Assembly: GCA_019055375.1 (NCBI GenBank)
Contig: JAHQIW010000356.1
Coordinates: 1-64,000 of the forward strand
Direction: 5' to 3'
Length of the DNA: 64,000 nt
DNA from: Parelaphostrongylus tenuis
Lineage: Eukaryota; Nematoda; Chromadorea; Rhabditida; Metastrongylidae
Shown: in pieces, positions 33,034 to 45,289 of the stretch
Position numbering within the stretch: the first letter of the stretch is position 1
How the letters are laid out: each line of letters begins with the position of its first letter
Notes under the pieces: generated by a model
What the model was told of the DNA's origin: nothing
The model's database searches: none
Seen by the model: only the letters and a program-made list of their open reading frames with translations
Position numbers and translations under genes: made by a program

Positions 33034-34400
33034 ATGTTGTTTGCATTTACTCGTAGCTCACCTTTTAGCGTCGTCATGTCAAGAGACGAAGATTGGAAAG
33101 TGTTAGGAGAAGAAGACTGGAAAGCTTTTGAAGATGAAGACTGGGAAGCCATGCTCCAGGGCTTGCCTGTAAGCACTGACAGAGACACTGCTAACGAATC
33201 AGACGCAAGCATGAACAAGCATGTGCACACTCTGAAAAGCTCTGAGGGTGACGATGCATAATGAGCACTTTTTGAATGTTGACTTTGTAATAGGTTAGTG
33301 GACCACGAATGTGCAGCCTCCCACCGTCCTGCCTTTTGATGACCCGGCGACAGGTGTCCAACACAGTATTTTTGTCGGATGCCGGCAACTAGTCTATTTC
33401 TACGATTTTCTTATGACCAATTTTAAGAGCACATTTCATGCCTAGACATAGTTTTGAAGACTATGAATCATGTGCATTTTGCCGGCAACTTCACATTGGA
33501 TAGAAAGGACAGACTACACAACATTAAAGAGCTCCTAGAACTTGTCAATAGGAACTGCCAAGTTGCATATATACCTGGAAGGAATGTATGCATCAACGAA
33601 TCAATGGTACTCTTCAAAGATAAATCGTATCCCGACATTGCCTTTCCAACAAAAGGCACAAATAGGGGACGAACTTTTCCGAAATGTACAATGTAGGAGA
33701 ACACACGTATCACACGATTTCATATGTAGGTGCGAGCACAACTCCCAAGCACGCTGGACGAATCGCAGACAGTACTATGATGGGCCTAAAGAAAGAATTA
33801 TTAGCTGGGGGCCCACACCTCTACACTGACAATTGGCACACTAATGTTAAACCTGCCAAGGATATGGTGCAGAAGAAAGCATACTTGATCGGGACGTAGA
33901 GAGAGAATAGGCGAGGATTATCTGAGAATTCATGCAGCACTGGAGAGGAAGCAGGCATTGGCCGTACAAAGTAAGAAAGGTCTAATGGTGCTCAGGCAGA
34001 ATGACAAAAGAGATGTAGTGATGATTTATACCGCGCACGGTCCCACCATCAATCCAACGACGAGAAAATTTGAGGTCGTGCAGCGTTACAACAGACACAA
34101 GTTGCCCGTGGATTTCACCGACCAAATGGTTGCTTATTGCTGATACACCAGAAAGGGATGTAAATGGTGAGTGCATTCTGCTGTGATCTTACTTCGCAAT
34201 ATCTAATTTCACAGTTCAGATACATCCGCCTTTTCTTCCATGCGTGAAGAATTTCGTTCACAGATTTTAAGATGAAAGTTTAACTCAAGTACTCACAAAA
34301 CCACGACGCTCCACAACCGACACCCTGGCCCATTCTCGAAGGTACCTCACCACGTCGTGGGCGTTGTATTGGATGCTATACAGAAATTGTACTACGAGTA
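33034..34400 (+). pseudogene. piggyBac-type transposase relic
   Basis: Pieces occur in family order. First is an acidic N-terminus (DEDWKVLGEEDWKAFEDEDW, 33082-33150). Then come KDRLHNIKELLELVN and CINESMVLFKDKSY (33590-33640), HTYHTISYVG, HLYTDNWHTNVKPAKDM (33820-33870), GLMVLRQNDKRDVVMIYTAH (33978 on) and VDFTDQMVAYC (34110-34140). A Cys-rich end, RCIGCYTE, lies near 34360. The three catalytic aspartates of the family fall at IDE, DNF and DQM; here the first is N (CINES), the second is kept (TDNW) and the third is kept (TDQM). Two frame changes and stops around 33260-33450 and 33897 break the gene. 34165-34214 resembles an intron (GTGAGT...TTTCACAG). Confidence 0.8.
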
Positions 34401-34429
34401 AGTACTGAATATGCTCGAAGCTAAACTAA

Positions 34430-37056
34430 ACGAGTAAGCACAAGATGCAGTCGATGTAAGCTGATCTTTGTCTACCTTGTTTCAGTGCTACTCATCGGAC
34501 ATGTGTTCTTAGGAGTTTTGGCGTTTAATAAGTCGTATAATTTAGGTTGAAAAATCATAATGTATAATGCTGTAGACATCAATGAACCGGGAATTGATTA
34601 TATTTTAAGATTTGATGTTTATTAGTTTAGAACATATAATTTGTCGGATGTGATAAGCAAAATTCTATGCAACGAGTGTAAATGTTGACAGCTACTGACA
34701 CATGAGGTGAGATGCCAATGATTGATGCTCGTTGTACAAATTATTGTTTACTGGATAAATATTCTAGAGAAAAATTAACAACGTAAGTGTCAGAAAAAAT
34801 ATGGGTCAGGAATATAGAACTTCTTCGAAGAAGTACTCTATAAATTGTACTCTATAAACTGATGACTGTGAGCTCTACCAAGGGCTATTCCGACTACGTA
34901 CTAGAAGTTACACAACATAAGCTTCTTAAGAAAGTCATGCATTGACGATAATGTGTTTTGAAAACACTTTCACATATCATCAAGAAATAAGAAGTCAGAA
35001 ATGAAGATGCGTTGTATTAATGTGGCCTTCGTCTTAAAAATGGGAATTTTAAGGACACGTGTTATTTTTACTAGAAAAGACTTTTGTAGAAGGGTTTTAA
35101 CTACTTGTTATTCTTTCTGATCATAAACTGTCTCCAACGTGCTATGTTCACTATACAAGTACCAGTACACCCACTGCGAAGTTAAAGCGACGAGCTGTTT
35201 CACTTAGAGCAGGAGACGCAATGTTGAAACTCTTGCTACAACACACTAAAAATTTTAGGAAAAAACAAGTTAGTTTTCAGAATATACGCTCTTTGAGCTA
35301 TCGAACGATTATCAAAACTTTGTTGTAAACTCAGGCACAAGCGATAGCGCAGCAAAAACACTCCGAAGGCGAATGCACTTTGTGTTCACCGTTTCTATAG
35401 AGCATTCAAAAACTAGATTTGCTATCAGATGTATAAACCGGACTTATATTTAGAATTGTCATTTGGCAACCTATTGGATAGTTTTTGAAACCTTGGTGAA
35501 CAACGTTTGTTTGGTGAAAAGACTTAGTAGGCACGAGTGCAAATCACACCGTGCACTCCGAAATCTCTTTGTTGCTACAGCTCACTAGAAAAGCGTTTCC
35601 AAAAAACAAGCAAGTCACTAGAACCGCAATTTTTTTAGTTATCAAACGGCTGCTCAAAGTCTAATGAAAATTCTGTGCTCGACGGGGAAAACCAAAAAAC
35701 ACGCCCGTGCCGTGAGTGGTACACGTGGTCCTGCGAGTGTTGAGCGAGTAAGCACGAGGTGAAGTCGGTGTAAGCAGTATCTTTTTTTCAATACTGCTCA
35801 TTGGAGATGTGTTCATAGGCGTTTTGGCCTTCGACAAGCTGAATATAAGTTGTGACGAAAAATCATCTTGTATGATACTGTAGACAATAATGAACCAAAG
35901 AGCTTATCATTTAGGGATTTGATGTTTGTTGTTATAGAATGCATAATTTGTTAAATGTAGCAAGCAAAGTTTTACGTGTAAATGTTGACCGGTACTGATA
36001 TTTAGGGTGAACTGCTAATGATCGATGCCTGTTGTGTATGTATTGTTTGCTAAATAAATTTTCTAAAACAATAGATTAACAACATCAGTAAAAGATTTAA
36101 AAAATTTAGGTGAAGGATATGCATATTATCAAAGAAGTACTGCACAAATTGATGATTGTAGACTTTATAAAAGTTTAATCCGACTACGTACTTGAAGCCA
36201 TACCATAAAAGCTTCTTGAAAAAGTTTTACATTGAAGAGAGTGTGCTTCGTTACCACATTGTTGCATGTCGTCAAAAAATAAGAAGTAAAAAATGGTGAT
36301 GCGTTGTTTCTCTATTGAGGTGACTTTAGTATTGAAAAGTGGAAATTTTCAGGACACGTGAGCGTTCCTTCTACTGAAAAAATTTCTGTAGAGAACCTTT
36401 AATGACATGACGTTCTTTCTGATCATAAATTACCCCCAGCGTACGAGTTTCACTATACAATTACCAAAACACCCACTACCAAGTTCAAGAGATGGGATAT
36501 TCACTTAAAACGTGAAGTGTGATCTCAATTCTCTTGCTACATCGCATTCAGTTCAAAAAAAAACAAACTAGTTATCAGGATCTACATTTTGATCTATCGA
36601 ACGATGATTAAAACTCTATTGTAAGGTGAAGCATAAACGATACTGAAGCACGCAAAACACTGCGGAATCGAAACGCAGTTTTTGACCATCGTTTTTGCAG
36701 CGCATTAAGAATCTACATTTGCCAATCAAATTTGAAACTAAGCTAATATTCAGGGTCGGCACTTTTGAAGGCGTCTGATAATTACTAAAACTTTGATCAA
36801 AAACCTTTGTTCTCTCAAAAGGTCATGTAAACACGAGTGCAAATCACACACTATACTCTGAAGAAAAAAACGCAAACTTCTTTTAGTTGCTACAGCTCAC
36901 TAGAAAAGTATTTTTGAAAGTTAGTCATGCCTTCAGAACCGCAATTTTTTCGGCTATCGAAAGACAACTTGAAATCTTTTGAAAATTTTATGGTTGCCGA
37001 GTAAACAACGAAAATGCGCGTGAAGTGCTACACGTGGTCCTGAAGGTGTTAATGGA
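34430..37056. repeat. Diverged tandem duplication, unit about 1318 bases
   Basis: 34430-35747 and 35748-37056 align along their whole length (about 70-75% by eye). Shared landmarks recur in the same order: CGAGTAAGCAC, CGGACATGTGTTC versus TGGAGATGTGTTC, TTAACAAC, TTCTTTCTGATCATAAA, GAGTGCAAATCACAC, TACAGCTCACTAGAAAAG, CTACACGTGGTCCTG. No ORF is preserved. The right part of each unit shares short blocks with the dispersed repeats at 39.4-40.9 and 57.6-58.0 kb. Confidence 0.75.
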
Positions 37057-37059
37057 GTG

Positions 37060-38565
37060 ACAAGTGATACAGGATTTAACAAAGTTTCTGAGATTACACA
37101 GCTGCTACACTGCACACCTACAAATTCCTAATTATTTTCAATTCATTCGACTTAGTATATCTTTTGCAGTGCTCTTTGTTGCAATTGTGCCCAGTCACTG
37201 GCGTCTCGTTCCCCCAGACTCTGAAAAAAATCCAAGATGACCGAAATTTAACACCAGGTAGCCGGCTTGATTCGCTGCAAATCAGGATAATGACGTATTT
37301 AAAGTTGCGCACGCGAAACGTTGCCGTCATCGTTAATTATGATGATCGGCACAACGCGAGAAAACTAGTCCAGCAAAGTGTTAACTGAGATGACAGACAC
37401 TGTACCGTTGTAATTTTTTTTTTTTGTTTTAAAACTGAGAGAACCAAGACAATGCGCCGAAGCATGATTCTGCTCTCATTGTTTTTTTGGTTTTATTAAT
37501 CGTTCAAATGCTGAATTAACTTCGAACTCCACAAGTTCTTGATGTTGGAGTATAATAGTACCTGAGACCATACAAGTAAAACTGGACAAAGTTACCGAGA
37601 AGAAAGCATTACCTTATTGCTCTTGTTTGCGGCGGAACAATTTCCTATGTGTGTTTATGTAATCAAAATCACTCGCTAACGTATGGTACTGGGGAAATTT
37701 CCAGCTAAACCTAGCGAAAACTTAGGTGAATGTACTGAGGAGCCCTTTTTCAACTCAAGTCAGTCGAGCGTTAAAAGTAGACTAGAGAATTTGGTGAGTT
37801 AACTGGGTTTCTTTTTGTTACCCTAAACTTACAATATGAAAAGTTTTGTTTCTGATTGAGAATTTTTCTTTTCTCTTCTATTCTGCTCCATTTTTCAAAA
37901 ACTATTGTGAATGATATTTATTCAAATAAACAAAAAGATGATCCAAAAGCATAGAGTTGTGCCAAAAGTTCGACCTCAAGCGGAAGTAGAACTCGCGCTC
38001 TATCTAGGCCAGAGGCACTTGCTACCACATTATACCACTATTAAAAGGGAGTAAAAATGAAGAATTTGAATACAAGCAAAGGTGCTCACGCTTGATGAAT
38101 TCAAAATATGCCGATACTCTTGACAAGCGACAGTTATAAAATAGTGTATGCAGTGGTGGAACTAGTTTCATTGTTAACAAAATCGCAGAAACCCTTGAAA
38201 ATCCCTTGCTGATTAATGATAGATAAATTTTCTGAATGACGTCTGACGTCACGAGCGCGTCATATCCGTAGTGTTAATGCGATCCTTTTCGCCAGAGATG
38301 GCATGAGAGCTGGTTTATATCGAGGCTAATATGAACGTCATCATATGCCGTTATGATGCCATCACGAGAACAATGTTAACAATACCTTGTCTTTGTGATG
38401 AAAATAATTAAGTTTTCACTGCGATATTTACTTTCCTCAACAGTGTGGGAATTTTAGAATTCCGATAAAATCTACGGTAGTCAGATATGCTTACAGGATC
38501 ATCTATGATTCAAAGTAATAGTTGAACTTTGAAATTGGAAAGCTGCTGCATAAAGACGAGAATAG
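37060..38565. other. Mostly unrecognised; a tRNA-like stretch
   Basis: 37970-38035 on the minus strand starts TGGTATAATGTGGTAGCAAG and resembles the 5' half of a tRNA-derived repeat; no B box is clear. Confidence 0.3.
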
Positions 38566-38633
38566 CATCTGATAACCTGACAACATGACAACATATTTTG
38601 AGCCTCTTATGAGGTGTGGTACTGCACTAAAAC

Positions 38634-38677
38634 AGTCTAAACAGCTGCTGTTTCCCCTTGCAGGTCCTCAGTAGCAC
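38634..38677 (-). ncRNA. Hammerhead ribozyme, core intact
   Basis: From 38677: GUGCUA, core CUGAGGA (38671-38665), stem II CCU-GCAA-GGG, GAAA (38654-38651), stem III ACAG-CAG-CUGU, U17 at 38640, then UAGACU. Core, stem II and stem III are all good. Stem I keeps only three contiguous pairs (CUA with UAG), whereas the relative at 44.5 kb has six. Confidence 0.55.
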
Positions 38678-39097
38678 GGTGTCCTTCGGTTCATCCAATC
38701 CCTTGCAGGAGAATGTACCCATACTTTTAAAGAAATCGGCTCCTAGTTATTTAAAACATCGCATGTCAAGTGATAAAATCCCCCGATATTGCAGCGACTA
38801 AAGTCGAGCGCTTATGACTGGTGGAATGAATCATGCTTTTACTCTTGATTGTCTATATAGAGCTCGCTCAAAAAACTATAACAATCCGATAGTCTGACAA
38901 CGTGATAACATGTTCTATTCAAAAGTAGAGAGCAAAGGTATTAGTCGTTCTGCCAGCCATAAGCGCTCGACTGTGGTCACTACAATGTCGCGGGATTTCG
39001 TCACTCGTCGTGCGGTGCTTTGAATAACTCGGTGTCGATTTGTTCAAAAGTAGAGGTATATTCTCTTGCAGGGCACCGGCTGAACCGAAAGGACACC

Positions 39098-39146
39098 GTG
39101 TTACTGTGAAGCCTGCAAGGACGAAACAGCAGCTGCCTAGAACTGT
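39098..39146 (+). ncRNA. Hammerhead-like motif, right arm
   Basis: GUGUUA, CUGUGA (one core base lost), stem II GCCUGCAAGGAC, GAAA, a CAGCAGCUG stem III, C at the cleavage site, UAGAAC. Same family as 38634-38677; the core deletion should inactivate it. Confidence 0.35.
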
Positions 39147-39439
39147 ATAAGTGCCGTCGTATTTGACCTTATAAAAGGCTTTTAATATGTTATCGTGTTG
39201 TCAGATTATCAAATTGTTACTGTTTTTTAGCGAGGTTCATACAAACAGTCGAGAGTAAATGTGAGAATTTTACGTTACATTAATAAGAAGTCTCTCAGTA
39301 ATGCAATAATATTCATTATCTTCACAACGACAAAACTTACTTAGAATCAAAATTGCTTCCTTCCAGTTATCTTGGACCATGAATATTCGATCTCACTCTC
39401 TGGGCAGGAGCTTTTCATAGGAGTGTTAGGAATCATTCA

Positions 39440-40930
39440 AAAGCTTAAACCTCTCGCCAGGGCCGTATGTGGTCGGCTTTTGAAAAGGCCCTTTTACGTC
39501 GTTGTGATATTCAAAATAAAATTATGTTTCACATGACTACACGCTTTTTCCTATCTCGCTTATATTTCACCAGACAAACTCCGTCCTTAAACTATTAGGA
39601 CTCTTTCTATACCACATGTCTCGAAGAACTCAAAAGTGCGTTTGTTCTTTAGAAAAGCTCTTTTAATAGAACTGTAAAAGAAAGGAAACATTTGTGTTAT
39701 AAACCTCGCTGGACAGAGCTTTCTTTTGACTATCAGTAGTTTTTCGATCGCATATGTTTGAGTGATTCCAACGCTGTGTTTATTTTCTGGAGGTGAGTGA
39801 GGCAACTGCTCGATGCTCTAATGGTCCAGATACATGGGTTGCAATTTGTTTTTAAATGGGAATTTTCTCTCCATTTTGAAAGAAACTCCATAAAATGCGC
39901 TTGCCTCAGTAACTACAAGATTTTCTCTACACCTTCATATGCTTTCAGTGCTTTTCGTTGCTTAGAGGCGTGATAAAAATGAAAGGGGCAGACAGTCTGG
40001 AGCATTTTTTGAAATATCGAATGATTAGTAGTAACCTAGTGAAAAAACTCAGCTGGGTAAAAAAGCAAGGAAACAGGTTCTTGTATGTAATTTAACGACA
40101 AATGAAGAGAAATCCTAGAAGATGGCTTCTCATTTTACTTTTAGCAATTATTCGAAAGCTTGAATCTCTGGCTACTGCGCCACGTAGCCAATTTTCGAAA
40201 AGAGACTATTATAACGCTATAGCATTCAAAAAATTATATTTTATTCTGGCAGTGTGCTTTTACTATTACTTCGCTGGAAGCACAGGAAGCATATAAACAT
40301 GTAGAGAAAATTTTGTAGTATTAGGGTCGTACGTTTGATCTCGAATTTCTTTCAAAGCGACGAAAAAATCCGAAATCAAATAACAAATTCGCATTACATA
40401 TGTGAGTTACACCAATTCGCTGTATGAATCGAAGGTCAGTTTCCCGCTCTCAGCACACACACTAGGCGACAATCAAATGCGCCTTGTATGAGAAACGCAA
40501 TTTATTTACTCTGCTGTAATAAAGTAAAACAGTCTTTCGGAATATCCGTCCTGCAAGAGATATGCGCGTGTGAAGCGCAAATGTTTTCTTTCTGCTACAG
40601 CGTAATAACAGGGTCTTATGAAAAAAAACACCTACGTAGCGCAGCAGCCAAAGATTTAGGCTTTCGATTGATGGCCAAAGGTGCAACGTATAGCCTTTAT
40701 CCAACAAAAGTGGTCGTTTTTTTATTTGTCAATAAGTAACATACAAGAATCAGGAAACATGAGCACATTTCACAGGAGGAGAGTGGATTCCACACAAATC
40801 ATAATAAAAGTGAATATTAAGGTCATTTGCGCGGTCTTTTTACCAAAAAACACACTTGTAGAAGATTTCAGTTATATTATATGAGCTCATAGCAAACAAT
40901 TTTCCTCAGAATCGCAATTTAACTATGTGA
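39440..40930. repeat. Dispersed short repeat array, both orientations
   Basis: Several degenerate copies of a 130-160-base block recognisable by AAAACGGCTTTTTTAC and GCGCTGTAGCAGC-like cores. They occur near 39440, 39640, 39950, 40130 and 40240 and, inverted, near 40590 and 40840. The same family lies at 57560-58035 and in the 34.4-37.1 kb units. No coding capacity. Confidence 0.4.
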
Positions 40931-41868
40931 AACGAAAAATAGACTGTGGAATTGATTCGGAAGCAGACGTAATGTCCTCATCGTAGTTAAACGAAAAGAA
41001 AATGACTTTTCGAAAAACTAAGCTCAGTAATAAAATCTGCATTATCAGTACGCATTCGGGACGGCGATCACTTATTGCTGGCTTGCTGCTTGGACAACCG
41101 TTGTCATTGGAGCATGATTGCAATGTGAGGAAAGGCACGACGTACTAGTTTCTTGAGAGTATTGTTTCGATATCTGGTGCTTCCACATAATTTCCTTATA
41201 TTGCTCTCTTCTCGGATTTTGCATAGTTTCTGCTCGTAATCCAATAACCTTAAAAATATCGATCTCTTGATTATTATAGAAAAACTTTCGTCCACTGTGC
41301 AACCATGTTAGTACCACCATTCGATGAGATTGTTTATTTTGAGTAAGCAAAATCCCTAGGCTTAGTTTCAGCTTTGATATCCCCCATCCAATACGATATC
41401 CAAAAGTAACTATATCGGTTGAATCTACAGACCAACGAACTGCGTGCCAGAAATGTTGCTTACCTCTCTCTGCATGCGGCGATAGGTCTTCAACACAGAA
41501 GCGACTGCTCGCTGGCTACGCTCTCTCAACGGCTCACTCTCTTCTGAGCAGTACCCCTCTCCGAAAACTTACTTTCACTGGTACTAGGGTTCTAAAATGA
41601 CCTTTTGATGGATAGGTGCTAGTTTAGAATCTGTGTTCACAGGTCATGAAGCGACTGCAACAAGTTTAGTGACGAACTGAGTAGGGTGAAAAAGACCACT
41701 ATTCAGCGTGCACATCCTTAACTATCCATACCCACCCTGAACGACCAGGCACGCCTGCAAGCAAATGTCTGCATGCCGTTCCGAAAGGTTAGAATTGTGT
41801 GGAAGTTTCTGACAATTCGAATGCGTTATGAAAAATTTTTTTGAAAGGTTTCTTTTGTGATTTAGGTA

Positions 41869-41940
41869 CCACCACAAAGCGGGTACAAATACTTCAATTC
41901 ATTAACGCTTCGCGTTTTCAACTTCTTCAGAGCCAATGCT
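41869..41940 (-). other. PLE end remnant with worn hammerhead
   Basis: Minus strand GGCU, CUGAAGA, a stem II region, GAAG for GAAA, then CGUU. It resembles the other PLE pseudo-LTR ends. A facing GUCGAAACGUUGGC block at 42279-42292 (plus) may be its inverted partner. Confidence 0.35.
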
Positions 41941-42451
41941 TCCAGTCGATTTTAAGTTAAATAAAAACCCAATAACCAAAAAATTTTTCGCTAATCGCCA
42001 GTGCCATCCACAATCAAAAGGAGGCTACTTTTTATAGTATTATTGCCTTTTGTACTATCTAATAATATGTCTACTAGTGCAGGATGAATTGTCGGAGAAG
42101 ACATAATATAGTAGCAAACAATCAATATCATCAAAATTTTCCTGTATATAAGGGCCATCGTCGAGTGAAGTTCGTCATTGTCGATGTTCCACCTAAGAAC
42201 ATTCGACTTTAACAACGAGACGAATACCGCAATGACTGTGGACAATCTACTCGAATAGTCGGCTGTGAGAATGTTGAGTCGTCGAAACGTTGGCAGAATA
42301 TAATTTTCATATCAGCCTCGTGGTGTTCGTTGAATCATGAAAGGAACTTTTATTGACTGTTGATACCGAAAGTGAAGGTAAGCGATATTCAAGGTACTTT
42401 ATATATAGGATACTCAAGGATACTATATAGGTCATCAATGATTACGTGCAC

Positions 42452-42675
42452 TTATAAGCATTCACCCGACACCTTCAAGTAAAAGTTGTAAGTCTGGCTA
42501 TCAAGGCAAGAAAGCGCTAAAACATCACAACAGCCCTTGTCGGCAGTCTTGAATTCAAACCAACGGTGCACTTTTCTTATATCCATGAACTCCTTATGAT
42601 TAACTGCTTTTAAACCTCTCTGTAAACATTCAATATAGTCTTCGGAAATGTTTAAAGCCTTCACGAGGTTGATAC
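42452..42675 (-). CDS. Unrecognised protein-like ORF
   Basis: About 72 codons after a TGA, with no ATG near the start, so possibly a 3' exon. The peptide is well mixed (ALNISEDYIECLQRGLKAV, then EFMDIRKVHRWFEFKTADKG, then LDSQTYNFYLKVSGECL) and ends at TAA. I recognise no domain and no strong acceptor. It lies between PLE remnants, so a transposon origin is equally possible. Confidence 0.25.
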
Positions 42676-42679
42676 GTCA

Positions 42680-43335
42680 GCAGGTTGCGCACATTTTGCC
42701 GCATCGCTCGCTCCATTAGCGCTAGACTCCCACACATAACCTTACACTCTTTGAGGTACATGTGGGACGTTTCGTCCCAAACCGCGCGACGTCAAATCTT
42801 CTCATTTATTGCGGTGGTGCGCCGCGCTCCGTGAGAAAGGCCGCAAATCTTGTGATAAGACAAACTCCAGACAGCATGATGGATGGGAGGAGACGAACCC
42901 AGGTTCTGAGGGAGCATTTCCATTACCAAATGATGGAATTTCATTGTAAAAGCTTCTACAAAGATAATCTTAGCAAAAAAAAAACAGATTCTCCATATTC
43001 CATCCACATTTCCTTCGATTCAACGAGAAAACTACATCGCTATTTGATAACGAATGCCAATGATTATGATAGTGATAATAACTGTCACTGTTTTGAGCTG
43101 TTTGTGAGGTCTAATTAGGGCACTTATACGGTGCTAGGCATTGCAGTAATCAGCAGTCGAACTTCTAGTTGATACAGTGAATCATACTTTCATTCGATAA
43201 TGATTGTGATAATGATAATCACAGTGATAGTGATAATGATAGTGGAGAAATGACAAAGACTGCAGCAATGAATAATGTCCATAGTTCAGATCGATAGAAA
43301 AACTCCATTGTATGCAAAATCATTTTTGATAAACG
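42680..43335. other. No feature recognised
   Basis: Contains a GGGACGTTTCGTCCC palindrome (42766-42780) and GATAATGAT-rich simple sequence near 43195-43245. Confidence 0.4.
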
Positions 43336-43339
43336 AGCT

Positions 43340-43663
43340 TTGTTTTGTAATTGTTTTCGCATAACATTGTCGGGCGTACTCTCCTCTGCCTTTGTTGTCA
43401 CCCTCAATTTTCTCACGGTCTCAATCAGCTACTGTACGGCGGCGCCTCGTATCGTGAGGAAAAAAACGCTCGTGGCAGCGGAGGCGCGGAGGCGCGGGAG
43501 GCACAACATTCTCAAACAAAGACGCAGACAGCTTGCGCCGCGAGTGTCGCTCAAGCGACGGCGCGGCCCCACCTGCCCATCAACGGTGGTCGTCAAAGGG
43601 TTATGGCAGAGATGGGGAGATGCTGAGATGATAGCTTGTAAGATTGCCTTGTCACCTTTTTAA
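43340..43663 (+). other. GC-rich island with an arginine-rich ORF
   Basis: 43440-43600 is strikingly GC-rich for this window. The plus strand has a 107-codon ORF whose second half is Arg-rich (RRRGRHNILKQRRRQLAPR), and overlapping frames are also open. Open frames on several strands point to composition rather than selection. No homologue recognised. Confidence 0.2.
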
Positions 43664-43792
43664 GTTGATGGATTATGGCTGGAAGTGAATATGTAAATAT
43701 GCAGATGAAAAATGGCGATAAAACATTATAACGTGCTATCACCATAAACAACGTCTCCCCATCCCTACTATAAGGTGTTAAGTGTGTGGAGT

Positions 43793-43839
43793 GTGGCCCT
43801 GACGAAGAAGGCGATACCGCCGATTCGTACATAGGCTAT
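43793..43839 (+). ncRNA. Hammerhead-like motif
   Basis: GUGGCC, core CUGACGA (43799-43805), stem II with GGC...GCC, GAUU for GAAA, stem III region, A at the cleavage site (43833), then GGCUAU pairing with GUGGCC over 6 bp including two GU pairs. The GAUU change is a lesion. It belongs to the family of 49.2 and 51.6-52.3 kb. Confidence 0.45.
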
Positions 43840-44525
43840 TGACATACCAATCACCAAAGGCTTGAAGTACTCTCATAGACAATGCTACAGTTGGTATTCC
43901 TTAAAAGAAGTATTGATTCAATGTTTATACACTTCAGGCTTTTTCAAAATCAAAAAATTTATTAGGGAATGATCTCCTAAATATACATTTCTATCTTACC
44001 AACTGTTCTTGCTAAGCTAAGCTTAATAAATAATAACAGTTTCAAGTTCGTTTATTAAGGGGAGTCCGTAAATATAGATTAATTATTAATGCCTATTATT
44101 TATTAAAAGCCCATTTATCAAGCCTCTTAATGGTTATGAAGTCTAGCAGTAGGTTTAGTGTTGATCACAGTCGATCAAGATGAAAATGGGTTTGACACTC
44201 CCTTTTACGTTCTATGGCATAGTCTGCTGAGCCGTCGTTGCTCAGTTCCTGTTCTGTTGAACTCGGACAACATACCAAAAATGATGTTATGATAATTACG
44301 GAGTACTTTTGAGTTTTATAATATCAGGTCTTCTCATAAGGTTTTGGCACTAGGACAATAAGCGTTAGATTTATCAACCAGAAGTAAATCAAATTGCTCA
44401 ACAACACTATTCAAAAGACTATTTCATCACCTCACATGCGGTGATTTTATTAATAATTCGGCGTCGATTACTTCATATGTAGACGGTACATTCACCTGGA
44501 AGGGATTGATTGAATCGAGGGCCTT

Positions 44526-44566
44526 GTGCTACTGAATGCTGTAAGCCCGAAACACCTGTCTAGCAC
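44526..44566 (+). ncRNA. Hammerhead-like motif inside mariner
   Basis: GUGCUA (44526-44531), CUGAAUG where the core should be, a decayed stem II, GAAA (44549-44552), stem III ACACCUGU, C17 at 44560, then UAGCAC, perfectly complementary to GUGCUA. Same family as 38634-38677. The core and stem II are damaged. Confidence 0.5.
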
Positions 44567-44903
44567 TATATGGGTGCCATAACAAACGTCAAGAAAAGCT
44601 CAAGATATGTTATTAGATCATATACTATTCAGGTATGCGCCATCACCCTGAACACATTTCTGCCATCTCCTAAGCAACTACCGCGTTCATAGAATCGTCA
44701 TCCCTGATACAAGGAAGGTTGTCAATCCTCGACACTCATGATTGATGTCTCAGAACTTTTTCTTGCTCAGGAAGTGCTCCAGTTACCAAAGAAGGTGATG
44801 AAGCGGCGACAGGTATGACTGTACTGTGGAAGATCCAGCAACTCTCAGCTCAATTACTCAACTTACCCCCTTACTTTGTCTATTTGGCGGCACTCAACTT
44901 ACT

Positions 44904-45191
44904 AACTTACTTTGTCAATTTGGCGGCATGTAGCCGTGAGCTGTCTTGAAGCAGGATGAGATTGTGGCGACGACGATGTGACAGGGCCCGATCGCAGCGG
45001 TCCAGATGCTCACAGTAGCGCTTGGTGTTGATCATCTCTCCGTCTGAGAGGATATTCCAGTGAATCGGCCCATCTAGTAACCTGGTGACAACCAATAATT
45101 CGGACGACGTTGACTGTTGAAAAAAAATCCACCTTTCGTCGATGATAATGGCATTGGCCAGAACTAAAACGCGGCGATAACGGCGGAGCAC
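44904..45191 (-). pseudogene. Mariner transposase fragment
   Basis: The minus-strand frame reads NAIIIDERWIFF, then LDGPIHWNILSDGEMINTKR, YCEHLDRCDRALSHRR and HNLILLQDSSRLHAAKLTK to a stop. This matches the central part of the transposase. The second catalytic motif, normally HDNARPH, is QDSSRLH with the aspartate retained. The C-terminal third is missing or replaced by the inserted repeat. Confidence 0.7.
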
Positions 45192-45289
45192 TTTTTGAGC
45201 AATGTTCGTGGGTTTAGCACCTTTAATTATTTCTGGTTAACGAATTTAGTGGTTTATCTAGCGCCAAAACCTATGAGAAGACCTAATAT

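Larger units (their letters stand above)
38569..39265. repeat. Foldback element with hammerhead motifs in both arms
   Basis: Large imperfect inverted repeat. The end GATAACCTGACAACATGA (38571 on) is mirrored at about 39190-39225. GTCGAGCGCTTATG-type blocks near 38800 and 38960 are mirrored. CTATATAGAGCTCGCT near 38855 is mirrored near 39240. A further copy of the end sequence sits at 38890-38915. A related partial copy is at 44470-44600 inside a mariner. Hammerheads of one family lie in each arm, in opposite orientations. Confidence 0.6.
44324..45286 (-). mobile_element. Mariner transposon with both ends, 963 bases
   Basis: The ends are TCAGGTCTTCTCATAAGG at 44324 and, inverted, TTAGGTCTTCTCATAGG at 45286, with one indel over about 25 bases. 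Both are flanked by TA (44322-44323 and 45287-45288), the mariner target duplication. The interior holds a broken transposase on the minus strand and a foreign hammerhead-bearing repeat at about 44470-44600. Confidence 0.8.

Noticed and set aside
37300..37345. CGAAACGUUGCCGUC, resembling a hammerhead 3' half
   Set aside because: No CUGANGA core upstream within range.
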